From CAG-826 sp964654155 (GTDB taxonomy: Bacteria > Bacillota_I > Bacilli_A > RFN20 > CAG-826), in contig CAZZGL010000002.1 in NCBI GenBank assembly GCA_964654155.1, positions 1-64,000 of the forward strand: a stretch of 64,000 bases of DNA, in the 5' to 3' direction. Positions 9,012-17,191 of the stretch are shown here, piece after piece. Position numbers and translations under genes: made by a program. Numbering within the stretch: the stretch's first letter is position 1; every line of letters begins with the position of its first letter. The notes below the pieces were generated by a model. It ran no database searches. It worked only from the letters and a program-made list of their open reading frames with translations, and had not been told where the DNA came from.

Positions 9012-9386
9012 CTATAAAACTTCTGGTGCTAAGGAGATGATCTTCATAAATTTATCTCCTTTTTCACGTAATTCACGAGCAACTGGTCCAAATACACGGG
9101 TACCTTTTGGTGTACCATCATCATTAATAACAACGCAAGCATTGTCATCAAAACGAACGGTTGAACCATCTGCACGATTAACTGCTTTCGCAACACGAAC
9201 GATGACGCATTTCACGACATCACCTTTTTTAACTTTTGCATTTGGAGTTGCATCTTTAACAGCGCATAAGACGACATCGCCTAATGAAGCTGATTTAACT
9301 TTTGAACCACCATAAATGCGGAAGACGCGGACTGAACGTGCGCCACTGTTATCTGCGACAACAAGATTTGTTTCTGTTTGAATCAT
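9012..9386 (-). CDS. rplN: 50S ribosomal protein L14
   Basis: uL14 lies at the subunit interface. The 124 residues begin MIQTETNLVVADNSGARSV. They include the signature DDNACVVINDDGTPKGTR, GPVARELREK and ISLAPEVL at the end. The length is normal. Confidence 0.97.
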   Translation of the reverse strand: MIQTETNLVVADNSGARSVRVFRIYGGSKVKSASLGDVVLCAVKDATPNAKVKKGDVVKCVIVRVAKAVNRADGSTVRFDDNACVVINDDGTPKGTRVFGPVARELREKGDKFMKIISLAPEVL

Positions 9387-9408
9387 ATCTTACGTTCCTC
9401 CTTATATA

Positions 9409-9672
9409 TTAGTCTTCAATCGCCTTTGTTACGATTTCAACAAGGCGGAAGCGTTTAGTTGCTGATAAAGGACGAGTTTCCATGATGGTAACGGTATCGC
9501 CTTTTCTTGCAATATTGTTTTCATCATGAGCTTTGTACTTTTTAGCATATTTAACACGTTTTCCATATTTAGCGTGTTTTTTATGTGTTTCAACTAAGAC
9601 AGTAATTGTCTTATCCATTTTATCGGAGACAACGACTCCTTTTAAAACTCTACGAGTATTTCTTTCTAACAT
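9409..9672 (-). CDS. rpsQ: 30S ribosomal protein S17
   Basis: uS17 is an OB-fold protein that binds the 5' domain of 16S rRNA. The 87 residues contain LKGVVVSDKMDKTITVLVE and the METRPLSATKRFRLVEI signature. It sits between rpmC and rplN. Confidence 0.97.
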   Translation of the reverse strand: MLERNTRRVLKGVVVSDKMDKTITVLVETHKKHAKYGKRVKYAKKYKAHDENNIARKGDTVTIMETRPLSATKRFRLVEIVTKAIED

Positions 9673-9685
9673 GAATCTTTACCTC

Positions 9686-9883
9686 CTACTTAATGCCAAG
9701 TTCACGTTCACGAATTACTGTATAAATACGAGCAATGTCTTTGCGAGCTTGAGTCATTGTTTTACCGTTTTCTAATTGACCAACGGCCTGTTTACGGCGA
9801 GCTTCGAATAATTGTTCTTTAAGTTCATAGACCTTAGCATGAAGTTCTTCAGTGGTCATTTCTCTAATTTCCTTAATTTTCAT
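9686..9883 (-). CDS. rpmC: 50S ribosomal protein L29
   Basis: uL29 is a two-helix protein at the tunnel exit near the trigger factor and SRP docking site. It is 65 residues long (MKIKEIREMTTEELHAKVYE...), with the conserved KKxIARIYTVIRERE-like end. It begins 2 bp after rplP ends. Confidence 0.96.
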   Translation of the reverse strand: MKIKEIREMTTEELHAKVYELKEQLFEARRKQAVGQLENGKTMTQARKDIARIYTVIRERELGIK

Positions 9884-9885
9884 AA

Positions 9886-10296
9886 CTATTCTCCTTTCGC
9901 AATAACTTTACATTTAATTGGGAGTTTATATGATGCTAAGCGAAGAGCTTCACGAGCATCAGCTTCAGGAACTCCACCAATTTCAAACATAACGCGGCCA
10001 GTCTTAACGACTGCAACCCATGATTCTGGTGAACCTTTACCAGAACCCATACGTACTTCAGCTGGTTTTTTGGTTTTAGCTAAATGTGGATAAATACGAA
10101 TCCAAATTTGACCATTTCTTTTTGTATATCTTGATAAAACGATACGAGCCGCTTCGATTTGACGGTTTGTAATCCAGTTACCAGATACAGCTTGGAGACC
10201 GAATTCACCGAATGAAACTTCGTTTCCGGCCTTAGAATGACCTTCATATTTAATTCCATGAGGTCTTCTATACTTAACTCTCTTTGGTTGTAACAT
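9886..10296 (-). CDS. rplP: 50S ribosomal protein L16
   Basis: uL16 helps form the A-site and binds 5S and 23S rRNA. The 136 residues start MLQPKRVKYRRPHG and carry RMGSGKGSPESWVAVVKTGR. Length and place between rpsC and rpmC are normal. Confidence 0.97.
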   Translation of the reverse strand: MLQPKRVKYRRPHGIKYEGHSKAGNEVSFGEFGLQAVSGNWITNRQIEAARIVLSRYTKRNGQIWIRIYPHLAKTKKPAEVRMGSGKGSPESWVAVVKTGRVMFEIGGVPEADAREALRLASYKLPIKCKVIAKGE

Positions 10297-10302
10297 AGTG
10301 AA

Positions 10303-10971
10303 TTATTCTCCTTTCTTTTCTTTTTTGGTTGGGAGAATTTCTCCACGACAAATCCAAACTTTACAGCCTAAACGACCATATGTGGTGTGAGCTTCTGCAA
10401 GTGCATAATCGATGTCGCTACGAAGAGTATGAAGAGGAATAATTCCTTCATGATAACCTTCGCTACGAGCAATATCTGCACCAGCAAGACGTCCGGAAAT
10501 AAGTGTCTTACAACCTTTTGCGCCTGCTTTACGAACTCTTTGAATAGCTTTCTTTTGTACTGAACGGAAAGAAGCACGTTCTTCAAGTTGTTTAGCGATT
10601 GTTTGAGCAACTAATGTCGCATCTAAATCAGGATTTTTAACTTCAGCAACACTGACTTTTAAATCTGATCCTTTAACGATTTTTGCTAATTGTTTTTTAA
10701 TTGCATTAATATTTGCACCATCTTGTCCGATAACAACACCTGGACGAGCAACAAATACTGTTACATTAACGATATGACCTTTATCGGTCTTAATTCTTTC
10801 AATATCAACATGTGAAAGAAGAGCATCTTTTAACTTTGCAGATAAGAATTTACGAATTTTAATATCTTCGTGTAAGAAGTTGGCATAATCTTGTTTTGAA
10901 GCATACCATCTGGAATTCCAATCGCGGATAATTCCAACACGCATACCAACTGGATTAACTTTTTGTCCCAT
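10303..10971 (-). CDS. rpsC: 30S ribosomal protein S3
   Basis: uS3 is at the mRNA entry tunnel and has helicase activity together with S4 and S5. The 222-residue product has the KH domain (VVIGQDGANINAIKKQLAK) and the C-terminal domain with AHTTYGRLGCKVWICRGE. Length is typical. Confidence 0.97.
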   Translation of the reverse strand: MGQKVNPVGMRVGIIRDWNSRWYASKQDYANFLHEDIKIRKFLSAKLKDALLSHVDIERIKTDKGHIVNVTVFVARPGVVIGQDGANINAIKKQLAKIVKGSDLKVSVAEVKNPDLDATLVAQTIAKQLEERASFRSVQKKAIQRVRKAGAKGCKTLISGRLAGADIARSEGYHEGIIPLHTLRSDIDYALAEAHTTYGRLGCKVWICRGEILPTKKEKKGE

Positions 10972-10985
10972 GATTACTCTCCTCC

Positions 10986-11318
10986 TTATCTTTCTTTAAT
11001 AACACATGTAATGTGTGATGTTCTTTTAACGATGCTTGATGCTGAACCTTTAGCACGTGGCATAAAGCGTTTTAAACGTGGTCCATCATTTGCATAAATA
11101 GCAGCGATATATAATTTTGATTCATCCATGCCGTTATTGTTAATTGCGTTAGCGGCAGCGGATTTAATTAATTTTGCTACGATTGGTGTAGCAGATTTAT
11201 TGACGTTAGCTAAGATGCCAAGGGCATCACTAACATTTTTGCCACGGACAAGATCAATGACCAAGCGGGCTTTTCTTGGAGTAATTCTAACTCCGGTAAC
11301 GATTGCTTTTGCTTCCAT
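10986..11318 (-). CDS. rplV: 50S ribosomal protein L22
   Basis: uL22 lines the peptide exit tunnel. The 110 residues include the RITPRKARLVIDLVRGKNV start and the tunnel loop before RTSHITCVIKE. The loop (PRLKRFMPRAKGSAS) is of normal length, so no macrolide-resistance insertion is visible. Confidence 0.96.
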   Translation of the reverse strand: MEAKAIVTGVRITPRKARLVIDLVRGKNVSDALGILANVNKSATPIVAKLIKSAAANAINNNGMDESKLYIAAIYANDGPRLKRFMPRAKGSASSIVKRTSHITCVIKER

Positions 11319-11329
11319 TGTTCTTCTCC

Positions 11330-11623
11330 TTATTTATTTGCGTGAGCAGCTTTATCTTCTGCTGTATGTCCGGTATGTCCGGTATAGGTACGAGTTGGAG
11401 CAAATTCACCTAATTTATGACCAACCATATCTTCTGTAACATAAACGGTAATGTGTTCATGACCGTTATAAACAGCGAATGTGTGTTCGATGAATTGTGG
11501 GAAAATAACACTTCTTCTTGACCATGTTTTAATAACTTCTTTTTTACCCGATGCATTGAGAGCTTCAACTTTTTTCATTAAGTGAGCATCAACGAAAGGT
11601 CCTTTTTTCAAACTACGAGCCAT
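11330..11623 (-). CDS. rpsS: 30S ribosomal protein S19
   Basis: uS19 pairs with S13 in the small-subunit head. The 97 residues start MARSLKKGPFVDAHL and contain TWSRRSVIFPQFIEHT and HKLGEFAPTRTYTGHTG. Length is slightly above the minimum form but normal. Confidence 0.97.
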   Translation of the reverse strand: MARSLKKGPFVDAHLMKKVEALNASGKKEVIKTWSRRSVIFPQFIEHTFAVYNGHEHITVYVTEDMVGHKLGEFAPTRTYTGHTGHTAEDKAAHANK

Positions 11624-11644
11624 GTCTTGTTTTCCTCCTTTTCC

Positions 11645-12478
11645 CTATTTACCATTACGACGTCTGACAATGAGACGTGTAGATGCTTTCTTGGTACGTC
11701 TTGTCTTGACACCTAAAGCACGTTTTCCCCATGGGGTTCTTGGTGCATCACGTCCGACTGGACACTTACCTTCACCACCACCGTGTGGGTGATCATTTGG
11801 GTTCATAACAGAACCACGAACTGTTGGGCGGGTACCTAACCAACGGGTTTTACCAGCCTTACCTAAGTTAATTAAGTTGTAATCTTCGTTTCCAACAACA
11901 CCGATTGTTGCGCGGCATGTTGCTAAGACTTTACGAACTTCACCGCTTGCTAAACGGATAATAACATATTTTCCTTCTTTACCTAAGATTTGAGCACTTG
12001 TACCAGCGGCACGACATAATTGACCACCTTTGCCTGGATAAAGTTCAACATTGTGAACAAATGTACCTTCTGGAATATTTGCAAGTAATAAAGCATTACC
12101 AACTTTAATATCAACATTATCTCCAGAAACAATTTTGTCACCAACTTTTAAATCTTTTGGTGCAATGATATAGCGTTTTTCGCCATCTTTATAATTAATT
12201 AAGCAAATGTTTGCATTACGATTTGGATCGTATTCAATCGTTGCGACGATTCCGATGATATCATCTTTATTTCTTTTGAAATCAATAATACGATAACGAC
12301 GTTTATGTCCTCCACCGATATGGCGAGTTGTAATCGCTCCAGTGTTATTACGTCCACCTGTTTTAGAAAGATTAACTAATAAACTTTTCTCAGGAGTAGT
12401 GCATGTGATTTCTTCGAATGTCGCATTTGTCATATGACGACGAGATGGTGTCGTCGGTTTATAAGTTCTAATTGACAT
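11645..12478 (-). CDS. rplB: 50S ribosomal protein L2
   Basis: uL2 is needed for subunit association and peptidyl transfer. The 277 residues contain the signature GRDAPRTPWGKRALG near the C-terminus and the conserved VMNPNDHPHGGGEG loop that reaches toward the peptidyl-transferase centre. Confidence 0.97.
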   Translation of the reverse strand: MSIRTYKPTTPSRRHMTNATFEEITCTTPEKSLLVNLSKTGGRNNTGAITTRHIGGGHKRRYRIIDFKRNKDDIIGIVATIEYDPNRNANICLINYKDGEKRYIIAPKDLKVGDKIVSGDNVDIKVGNALLLANIPEGTFVHNVELYPGKGGQLCRAAGTSAQILGKEGKYVIIRLASGEVRKVLATCRATIGVVGNEDYNLINLGKAGKTRWLGTRPTVRGSVMNPNDHPHGGGEGKCPVGRDAPRTPWGKRALGVKTRRTKKASTRLIVRRRNGK

Positions 12479-12514
12479 TTTTCTTTTCTCCTATATTTTG
12501 CCTCTTTCTTGGGC

Positions 12515-12856
12515 TTATTCCTTAAATAAATCTAATGCTTCGCCTTCAGCTAAAGTAATGATTGCTTTTTTATAAGCAGGGACACTACCTTCATAACGGC
12601 CAGCACGTTTTGCTTTTGAACGGACATGAATTATTGTCACGTTATCAGCTTTAACTTGGAAGATTGATTCAAAAGCTAATTTAACTTCTGTTCTATTTGC
12701 TTTTGGAGCAACTTCGAATGTAACTTTATTTTCTTCTTGCATTAATTTCATTGTCTTTTCAGTAATAACTGGACGAATGATAACATCGAAGCTTTTAACT
12801 GTTGGTTTTGTAAAGCGACTTTTTGGGGCTTCGACAACTTTCTTTGTTCTTGCCAT
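12515..12856 (-). CDS. rplW: 50S ribosomal protein L23
   Basis: uL23 is the docking site for trigger factor and SRP at the exit tunnel. The 113 residues begin with about 25 extra basic residues, then the core DVIIRPVITEKTMKLMQEEN. Its start overlaps the rplD stop by one base (TAATG), which suggests translational coupling. Confidence 0.96.
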   Translation of the reverse strand: MARTKKVVEAPKSRFTKPTVKSFDVIIRPVITEKTMKLMQEENKVTFEVAPKANRTEVKLAFESIFQVKADNVTIIHVRSKAKRAGRYEGSVPAYKKAIITLAEGEALDLFKE

Positions 12857-13500
12857 TAATTAAGTCCTCCTTCTAATGCTTTAATTGCGCCTTTAGTAAA
12901 GACAACACAATCTGCATTTAATAAATCATAAACGCTAACATTATCAGTTCCAACGATTAATACACTTGGAATATTACGTGCGCTTAAGAATAAATTTTCA
13001 TTAGCTTCATCTAATACTAATAAAACTTTACCATTAGCGTTGATCTTTGATAAAATTTCCACAACTGTTGAAGTTTTTGGAGCTTCAAGTTTAAATTCAT
13101 CAACAACGATAATTGCTTCTTCAGCATGTTTGCTTGATAATGCTGAACGTAAAGCTAAACGATGAGCTTCTTTATTCATTGATAATTTATAGTTTTGATT
13201 ACCAGCTGGGCCAAAGACGCAACCGCCGCCTCTCCATAATGGGGAACGGGATGAACCTGCACGAGCACGACCTGTGCCCTTTTGACGCCATGGCTTTTTA
13301 CCGCCACCACTAACTTCATCACGACGTAATGTTTTTGCAGTAGCTTGGCGCATGTTTGCTTGATAAACTTGAATAGCGTCAAACATAACTTGTTTATTTG
13401 GTTCAATTCCAAAGACATCAATTGAAACTAATACTTTGGAAATTTTTTCACCATCTTGGTTTAAGACTGGTAAAGTAACTGATTTTGCTTTTCCTGCCAT
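12856..13500 (-). CDS. rplD: 50S ribosomal protein L4
   Basis: uL4 lines the exit tunnel and in several bacteria represses the S10 operon. The 214 residues contain the tunnel loop KKPWRQKGTGRARAGSSRSP. The rest of the globular domain is normal. Confidence 0.97.
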   Translation of the reverse strand: MAGKAKSVTLPVLNQDGEKISKVLVSIDVFGIEPNKQVMFDAIQVYQANMRQATAKTLRRDEVSGGGKKPWRQKGTGRARAGSSRSPLWRGGGCVFGPAGNQNYKLSMNKEAHRLALRSALSSKHAEEAIIVVDEFKLEAPKTSTVVEILSKINANGKVLLVLDEANENLFLSARNIPSVLIVGTDNVSVYDLLNADCVVFTKGAIKALEGGLN

Positions 13501-13520
13501 AATTGTTCTCCTTTCCGATC

Positions 13521-14201
13521 TTATTCTGCATCGTGGTTAACAAGAGTCTTAATGACTTCCGCTTTACCACGTAATGCTTTAATTGCGCTGCGAATGGTAA
13601 CAATTGACTTTGTTGCACCTGGAACAGCACCTTTAACTAAAATTGCATTGCGGCTTGCATCAACACCAACGATAACGAGATTTAAGACTGTTGCGCCTTT
13701 ATCTCCGTGATGTCCAGCAGCTTTCTTTCCTGGATGAATACGGTTATTAGTTCTACCTGTTGTAGCATATGAACCAGCACCTCTATGATATCCAGAACCA
13801 TGTCCCTTAGGACCAATTGTGAAATGCCAACGTTTAATTGCACCGGTAAATCCTTTACCTTTACTTGTGCCGATAACATCAACACGATCACCAACTTGGA
13901 ATATATCGCATGTAATGGTATCACCCAAGGCATATTTCATCATTTCATCGCCTTTAAGTTCTTTTAAGACATATTTAGGAGTTGTGCCTGCTTTGGCAAA
14001 AATTCCTTTTTCAGCTTTATTAGCGCGATGTTCTTTCATTTCTTCATATCCGACTTGAATAGCTTCATAACCATCGTTTTCAATTGTCTTAACTTGAGTA
14101 ACAATGTTTGGTAAGACTTCGATAACTGTAACTGGATACATTGTGCCATCTTCTGCGAAGACTTGGGTCATTCCCATTTTTCTTCCTACGATTGCTTTCA
14201 T
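13521..14201 (-). CDS. rplC: 50S ribosomal protein L3
   Basis: uL3 is an early assembly protein whose loop reaches the peptidyl-transferase centre. The 226 residues begin MKAIVGRKMGMTQVFAEDG. The region with GPKGHGSGYHRGAGSYATTG and PGKKAAGHHGD is conserved. Confidence 0.97.
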   Translation of the reverse strand: MKAIVGRKMGMTQVFAEDGTMYPVTVIEVLPNIVTQVKTIENDGYEAIQVGYEEMKEHRANKAEKGIFAKAGTTPKYVLKELKGDEMMKYALGDTITCDIFQVGDRVDVIGTSKGKGFTGAIKRWHFTIGPKGHGSGYHRGAGSYATTGRTNNRIHPGKKAAGHHGDKGATVLNLVIVGVDASRNAILVKGAVPGATKSIVTIRSAIKALRGKAEVIKTLVNHDAE

Positions 14202-14215
14202 GACATCTTACCTCC

Positions 14216-14527
14216 TTAAAGTTTTATATCGATATCGACACCACTTGGAAGATCAAGACGTTTCAATACATCAATTGTTTCCTTTGTTGGATTAACGATA
14301 TCAATTAATCTCTTGTGTGTTCTAATTTCGAATTGTTCACGAGCATCTTTATATTTGTGAACCGCTCTTAAAATTGTGTAAACTTGTTTTTCCGTTGGGA
14401 GTGGAATAGGACCCACAACTTTGGCCCCTGACTTAATAGCAGCGCTCACAATCTTTTCAACTGAAACATCAAGAATCTTGTGATCATATGCTTTTAAGCG
14501 AACTCTAATCTTTTTTGCTTTAGCCAT
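14216..14527 (-). CDS. rpsJ: 30S ribosomal protein S10
   Basis: uS10 is a small-subunit head protein and also the NusE antitermination factor. The 103 residues include KIRVRLKAYDHKILD and GPIPLPTEKQVYTILRAVHKY in two conserved pieces. It is the first gene of the ribosomal operon, with a strong ribosome site and a structured leader upstream. Confidence 0.97.
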   Translation of the reverse strand: MAKAKKIRVRLKAYDHKILDVSVEKIVSAAIKSGAKVVGPIPLPTEKQVYTILRAVHKYKDAREQFEIRTHKRLIDIVNPTKETIDVLKRLDLPSGVDIDIKL

Positions 14528-14652
14528 GAATGTTTCCTCCTTTTGTCTAAATCAGGCTTAGACGTCGCTCTGTACGAATTACCTGATATCACCATTCATG
14601 ACAACGCTTTTGGGTGTATCAGCAACCTCGCACTTCTACGCGGACGTTAACA
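14528..14652 (-). promoter_or_regulatory. Structured 5' leader of the S10 operon
   Basis: About 125 nt lie between the predicted transcription start and rpsJ. The leader is clearly richer in G and C than other spacers here. It ends in a hairpin (GTCTAA paired with TTAGAC, 14545-14563) right before the AGGAGG. Firmicutes rpsJ leaders are known to carry conserved structure, and the AGAGCGACGTCTAAGC-like element looks familiar from them. Autogenous control, for example by L4, is an inference. Confidence 0.55.
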
Positions 14653-14658
14653 TTTGAA

Positions 14659-14687
14659 ATGATATCAAAGGGTAATCAATAAGTCAA
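14659..14687 (-). promoter_or_regulatory. Sigma-A promoter of the S10-spc-alpha operon
   Basis: The minus strand has TTGACT (14682-14687), a 17-bp spacer and TATCAT (14659-14664). This is close to consensus and is the only strong promoter for the following 14 kb of ribosomal genes. Confidence 0.8.
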
Positions 14688-14779
14688 TCATTTTTTTAAA
14701 TTTTCTTAATTTTATATGTAATATAAACCTCACAACTGTTACAAAATTATAATAAAATCCAATATTCTTTTTTAAAAAC

Positions 14780-14832
14780 AAAAAAAGACCATTAGGTCTA
14801 AGATAAGATAAACTCTTATTACCTAATAGTCC
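14780..14832 (-). terminator. Intrinsic terminator after the 680-residue surface protein
   Basis: An 11-bp stem (14821-14831 with 14787-14797, one G-U pair) with a 23-nt loop is followed by a T run on the minus strand. It separates the glucan locus from the ribosomal promoter. Confidence 0.8.
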
Positions 14833-14861
14833 GTATTTTGCAAAAAATTATTTACAAATTT

Positions 14862-16904
14862 TTAGCAATATTTCTTTTTATTCACAAAATAATAACCAGC
14901 AATTGCCGCTAATCCTAATAAACCAACGACTAATACGATTGATATATTATTTGAAGAAACAAAACTATTTAATAATGATTCTTCGCTGTTTGTCGTTTCG
15001 CTTGCGTTAAGAACTTCCATATAACTCAATTTATCGTTCAAAGAAACGCTACCAGTTAAACTTGTATCAGTTTTATCAGCTTTACAATTAATAACAATGC
15101 TATTAAAGATGGCTTGTTTACTTTCATCTAACGCATTATAACGAGCTCTGTAATCTGAAGCATTTGCATAATCTTTACAGGTGTCAACTATAATAACATC
15201 TTCAATCAATTTAAATGTTTCTTCTTGAGCAATTCTATTAATACTAACAATAATAGCGTTGTTAATCTCAACTTCTCCATCTTTGTTACTAATTGCACCA
15301 TAAATAATAATATCGTCATTGTTATTTAATTTACTGGTCATATCAGCATAGGATGTATCTAACAAACTTGAGCTTGCAACACTAATTATATTTCCATCTA
15401 AATCAACAAAAGTAAAAGTTCCATTTGTTTCATCTGTAACTTCAAGAACATTACCATTAAAGAAGTATTTGCTACTTGTTGATTCACCACTTGTACTTGG
15501 CAATAAATCTTTAGCTTCTGCATTAGTAATAGTTGGAAAATTGTTTGCTTGATAAGCATTGCCAACAAATGTAACATTTTGTGTATAAATGGTTGTTCCA
15601 ATTGTATAAGTAACATTGATTACCATTTTTTGATCATGACCATCAGGTAATCCAACTTTTATAGTTCCATGTAACCAGCCACCTTGATCTTTAATATAAT
15701 GAACTTTTGTAACTCCACTCATGATTTGATCTTTATCTCCTGCATGTTGAGTAGATTCAAAAGAAACAATTGTCATTGTAAAATCATTAAGAGTAAGATC
15801 TGGTTTATCTATTAAATAGATATGAATACCCGCACTATTAACTTTTGTTTTAGTTGCATCAATTGCTATTGGTCTTATATCAAGATCCGCTTCATTCATC
15901 AATCTTTCATATTCTGCTTCTGCAGCAGTTAATGTTTCATAATTTGTAACTGATGATTTCAATGCATCATCTAATTCTTCATATGCTTTTCTTGCTTCAT
16001 CAATTAATTTTTTACAATCACTTGTAAATTCTACTGTTCCAATTGCATCAATTTTTGAAACAACATTTGCAATTATTTCTTCGTTTGATTCGTGATTACA
16101 TGTGACAGATTCTACAGTACAATTACCTGAATATGAACCACTAACTATAGACATGGTAAGTTTATAATCACCATTATCTGTATGTAGGATAATTGATACA
16201 TCTCTTTTTGCCTCTGCGCCTGTAATAATATTTACTTGTAAATATGTATCTGTCAATTTTATTAACTCAAAATTTGCTATTGAGCCAATTGAAACACTAC
16301 AATCTTCTTTTGTTGGAGCTTTACTAACTTTATAAGCAGTATCTTTCCATGTGAATGTGAAATTATTTGCTGCGCCTGAAGTCTCATTTGCTGTTACTGT
16401 ATAGTATTCATTCTCTACCGGTTTATCTTCTCCAGTATCTCCACCTTCAGATTCGTGATTACATGTGACAGATTCTACAGTACAATTACCTGAATATGAA
16501 CCACTAACTATAGACATGGTAAGTTTATAATCACCATTATCTGTATGTAGGATAATTGATACATCTCTTTTTGCCTCTGCGCCTGTAATAATATTTACTT
16601 GTAAATATGTATCTGTCAATTTTATTAACTCAAAATTTGCTATTGAGCCAATTGAAACACTACAATCTTCTTTTGTTGGAGCTTTACTAACTTTATAAGC
16701 AGTATCTTTCCATGTGAATGTGAAATTATTTGCTGCACCTGCAGTGGTATTTGCGGTTACTGTATAGTATTCATTTTCTGCAGCACGTGCAACCACATTA
16801 TGCCTATTAGAATTAGAAACGACTTCATTAGCGACTAAACCACTTCCAAATATCATCGCACCAAATGCAAAGAACATTGAAAGTTTTCTAAATAATCTTT
16901 TCAT
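14862..16904 (-). CDS. Membrane-anchored surface protein with two copies of an unassigned repeat domain
   Basis: The 680-residue protein has a signal peptide (about 1-40). Two almost identical domains follow, at about residues 42-151 and 163-272, each starting ENEYYTVTAN and ending CTVESVTCNHES. A helical segment follows at about 275-330, then a beta-rich domain and an OB-like beta region (YFFNGNVLEVTDE, residues 470-560). Near the C-terminus are one membrane helix and a Lys-rich tail (NKKKYC) but no LPXTG motif. No catalytic motif is recognised. The same domain occurs in the CBM lipoprotein at 33342-35969, so a role in holding glucan at the cell surface is plausible but inferred. Confidence 0.75.
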   Translation of the reverse strand: MKRLFRKLSMFFAFGAMIFGSGLVANEVVSNSNRHNVVARAAENEYYTVTANTTAGAANNFTFTWKDTAYKVSKAPTKEDCSVSIGSIANFELIKLTDTYLQVNIITGAEAKRDVSIILHTDNGDYKLTMSIVSGSYSGNCTVESVTCNHESEGGDTGEDKPVENEYYTVTANETSGAANNFTFTWKDTAYKVSKAPTKEDCSVSIGSIANFELIKLTDTYLQVNIITGAEAKRDVSIILHTDNGDYKLTMSIVSGSYSGNCTVESVTCNHESNEEIIANVVSKIDAIGTVEFTSDCKKLIDEARKAYEELDDALKSSVTNYETLTAAEAEYERLMNEADLDIRPIAIDATKTKVNSAGIHIYLIDKPDLTLNDFTMTIVSFESTQHAGDKDQIMSGVTKVHYIKDQGGWLHGTIKVGLPDGHDQKMVINVTYTIGTTIYTQNVTFVGNAYQANNFPTITNAEAKDLLPSTSGESTSSKYFFNGNVLEVTDETNGTFTFVDLDGNIISVASSSLLDTSYADMTSKLNNNDDIIIYGAISNKDGEVEINNAIIVSINRIAQEETFKLIEDVIIVDTCKDYANASDYRARYNALDESKQAIFNSIVINCKADKTDTSLTGSVSLNDKLSYMEVLNASETTNSEESLLNSFVSSNNISIVLVVGLLGLAAIAGYYFVNKKKYC
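16087..16416. repeat. Repeat copy encoding the shared 110-residue domain (B)
   Basis: This block is almost base-for-base identical over about 290 bp to 16450-16779, at an offset of 363 bp. The few differences sit at the edges (for example gcgcctgaa against gcacctgca). Near identity at third codon positions points to recent duplication or gene conversion. Confidence 0.9.
16450..16779. repeat. Repeat copy encoding the shared 110-residue domain (A)
   Basis: This is the N-terminal copy of the domain in the same gene. It shares its flanking TNTTAGAANNFTFTWKD-like sequence with the more diverged copy at 33850-34179 in another gene. Confidence 0.9.
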
Positions 16905-17010
16905 TTTTTTCTTTCCTCCCTTTTTTATCTAAATTAAAGAAAAATTATGTTTACCTTGAATTGATTATGTATGTTTTAAATACAAATAAATCATACACAG
17001 AGCAATTCTT

Positions 17011-17039
17011 TTTTTATTATCAATTTCTATAGGTGTCAA
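17011..17039 (-). promoter_or_regulatory. Likely promoter of the 680-residue surface-protein gene
   Basis: TTGACA (17034-17039) is a perfect -35 box on the minus strand. A 17-bp spacer leads to a weak TAAAAA -10. No clear terminator follows the upstream glucanase gene, so read-through from the main operon is also possible. Confidence 0.5.
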
Positions 17040-17191
17040 AAATCAATTATGTTCTAAATACATTCTTTATTATTATTCAAATAACAAACAACCTTTAAAT
17101 CTCTTATTTAGATAATAAAGTCAGTTTATTCCTAATAATATCAAGACTACATTTTTTAATTTTATATAAACCTATAGAAATGAATAACCTT

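Noticed and set aside
9533..9775. Plus-strand frames over ribosomal genes
   Set aside because: They have no ribosome sites or family similarity and are shadows of conserved minus-strand genes.
17022..17181. 11-bp inverted repeat (ATTTCTATAGG at 17023 and CCTATAGAAAT at 17171) as mobile-element ends
   Set aside because: Only 136 bp lie between the arms, with no gene and no target duplication. Probably chance in AT-rich DNA.
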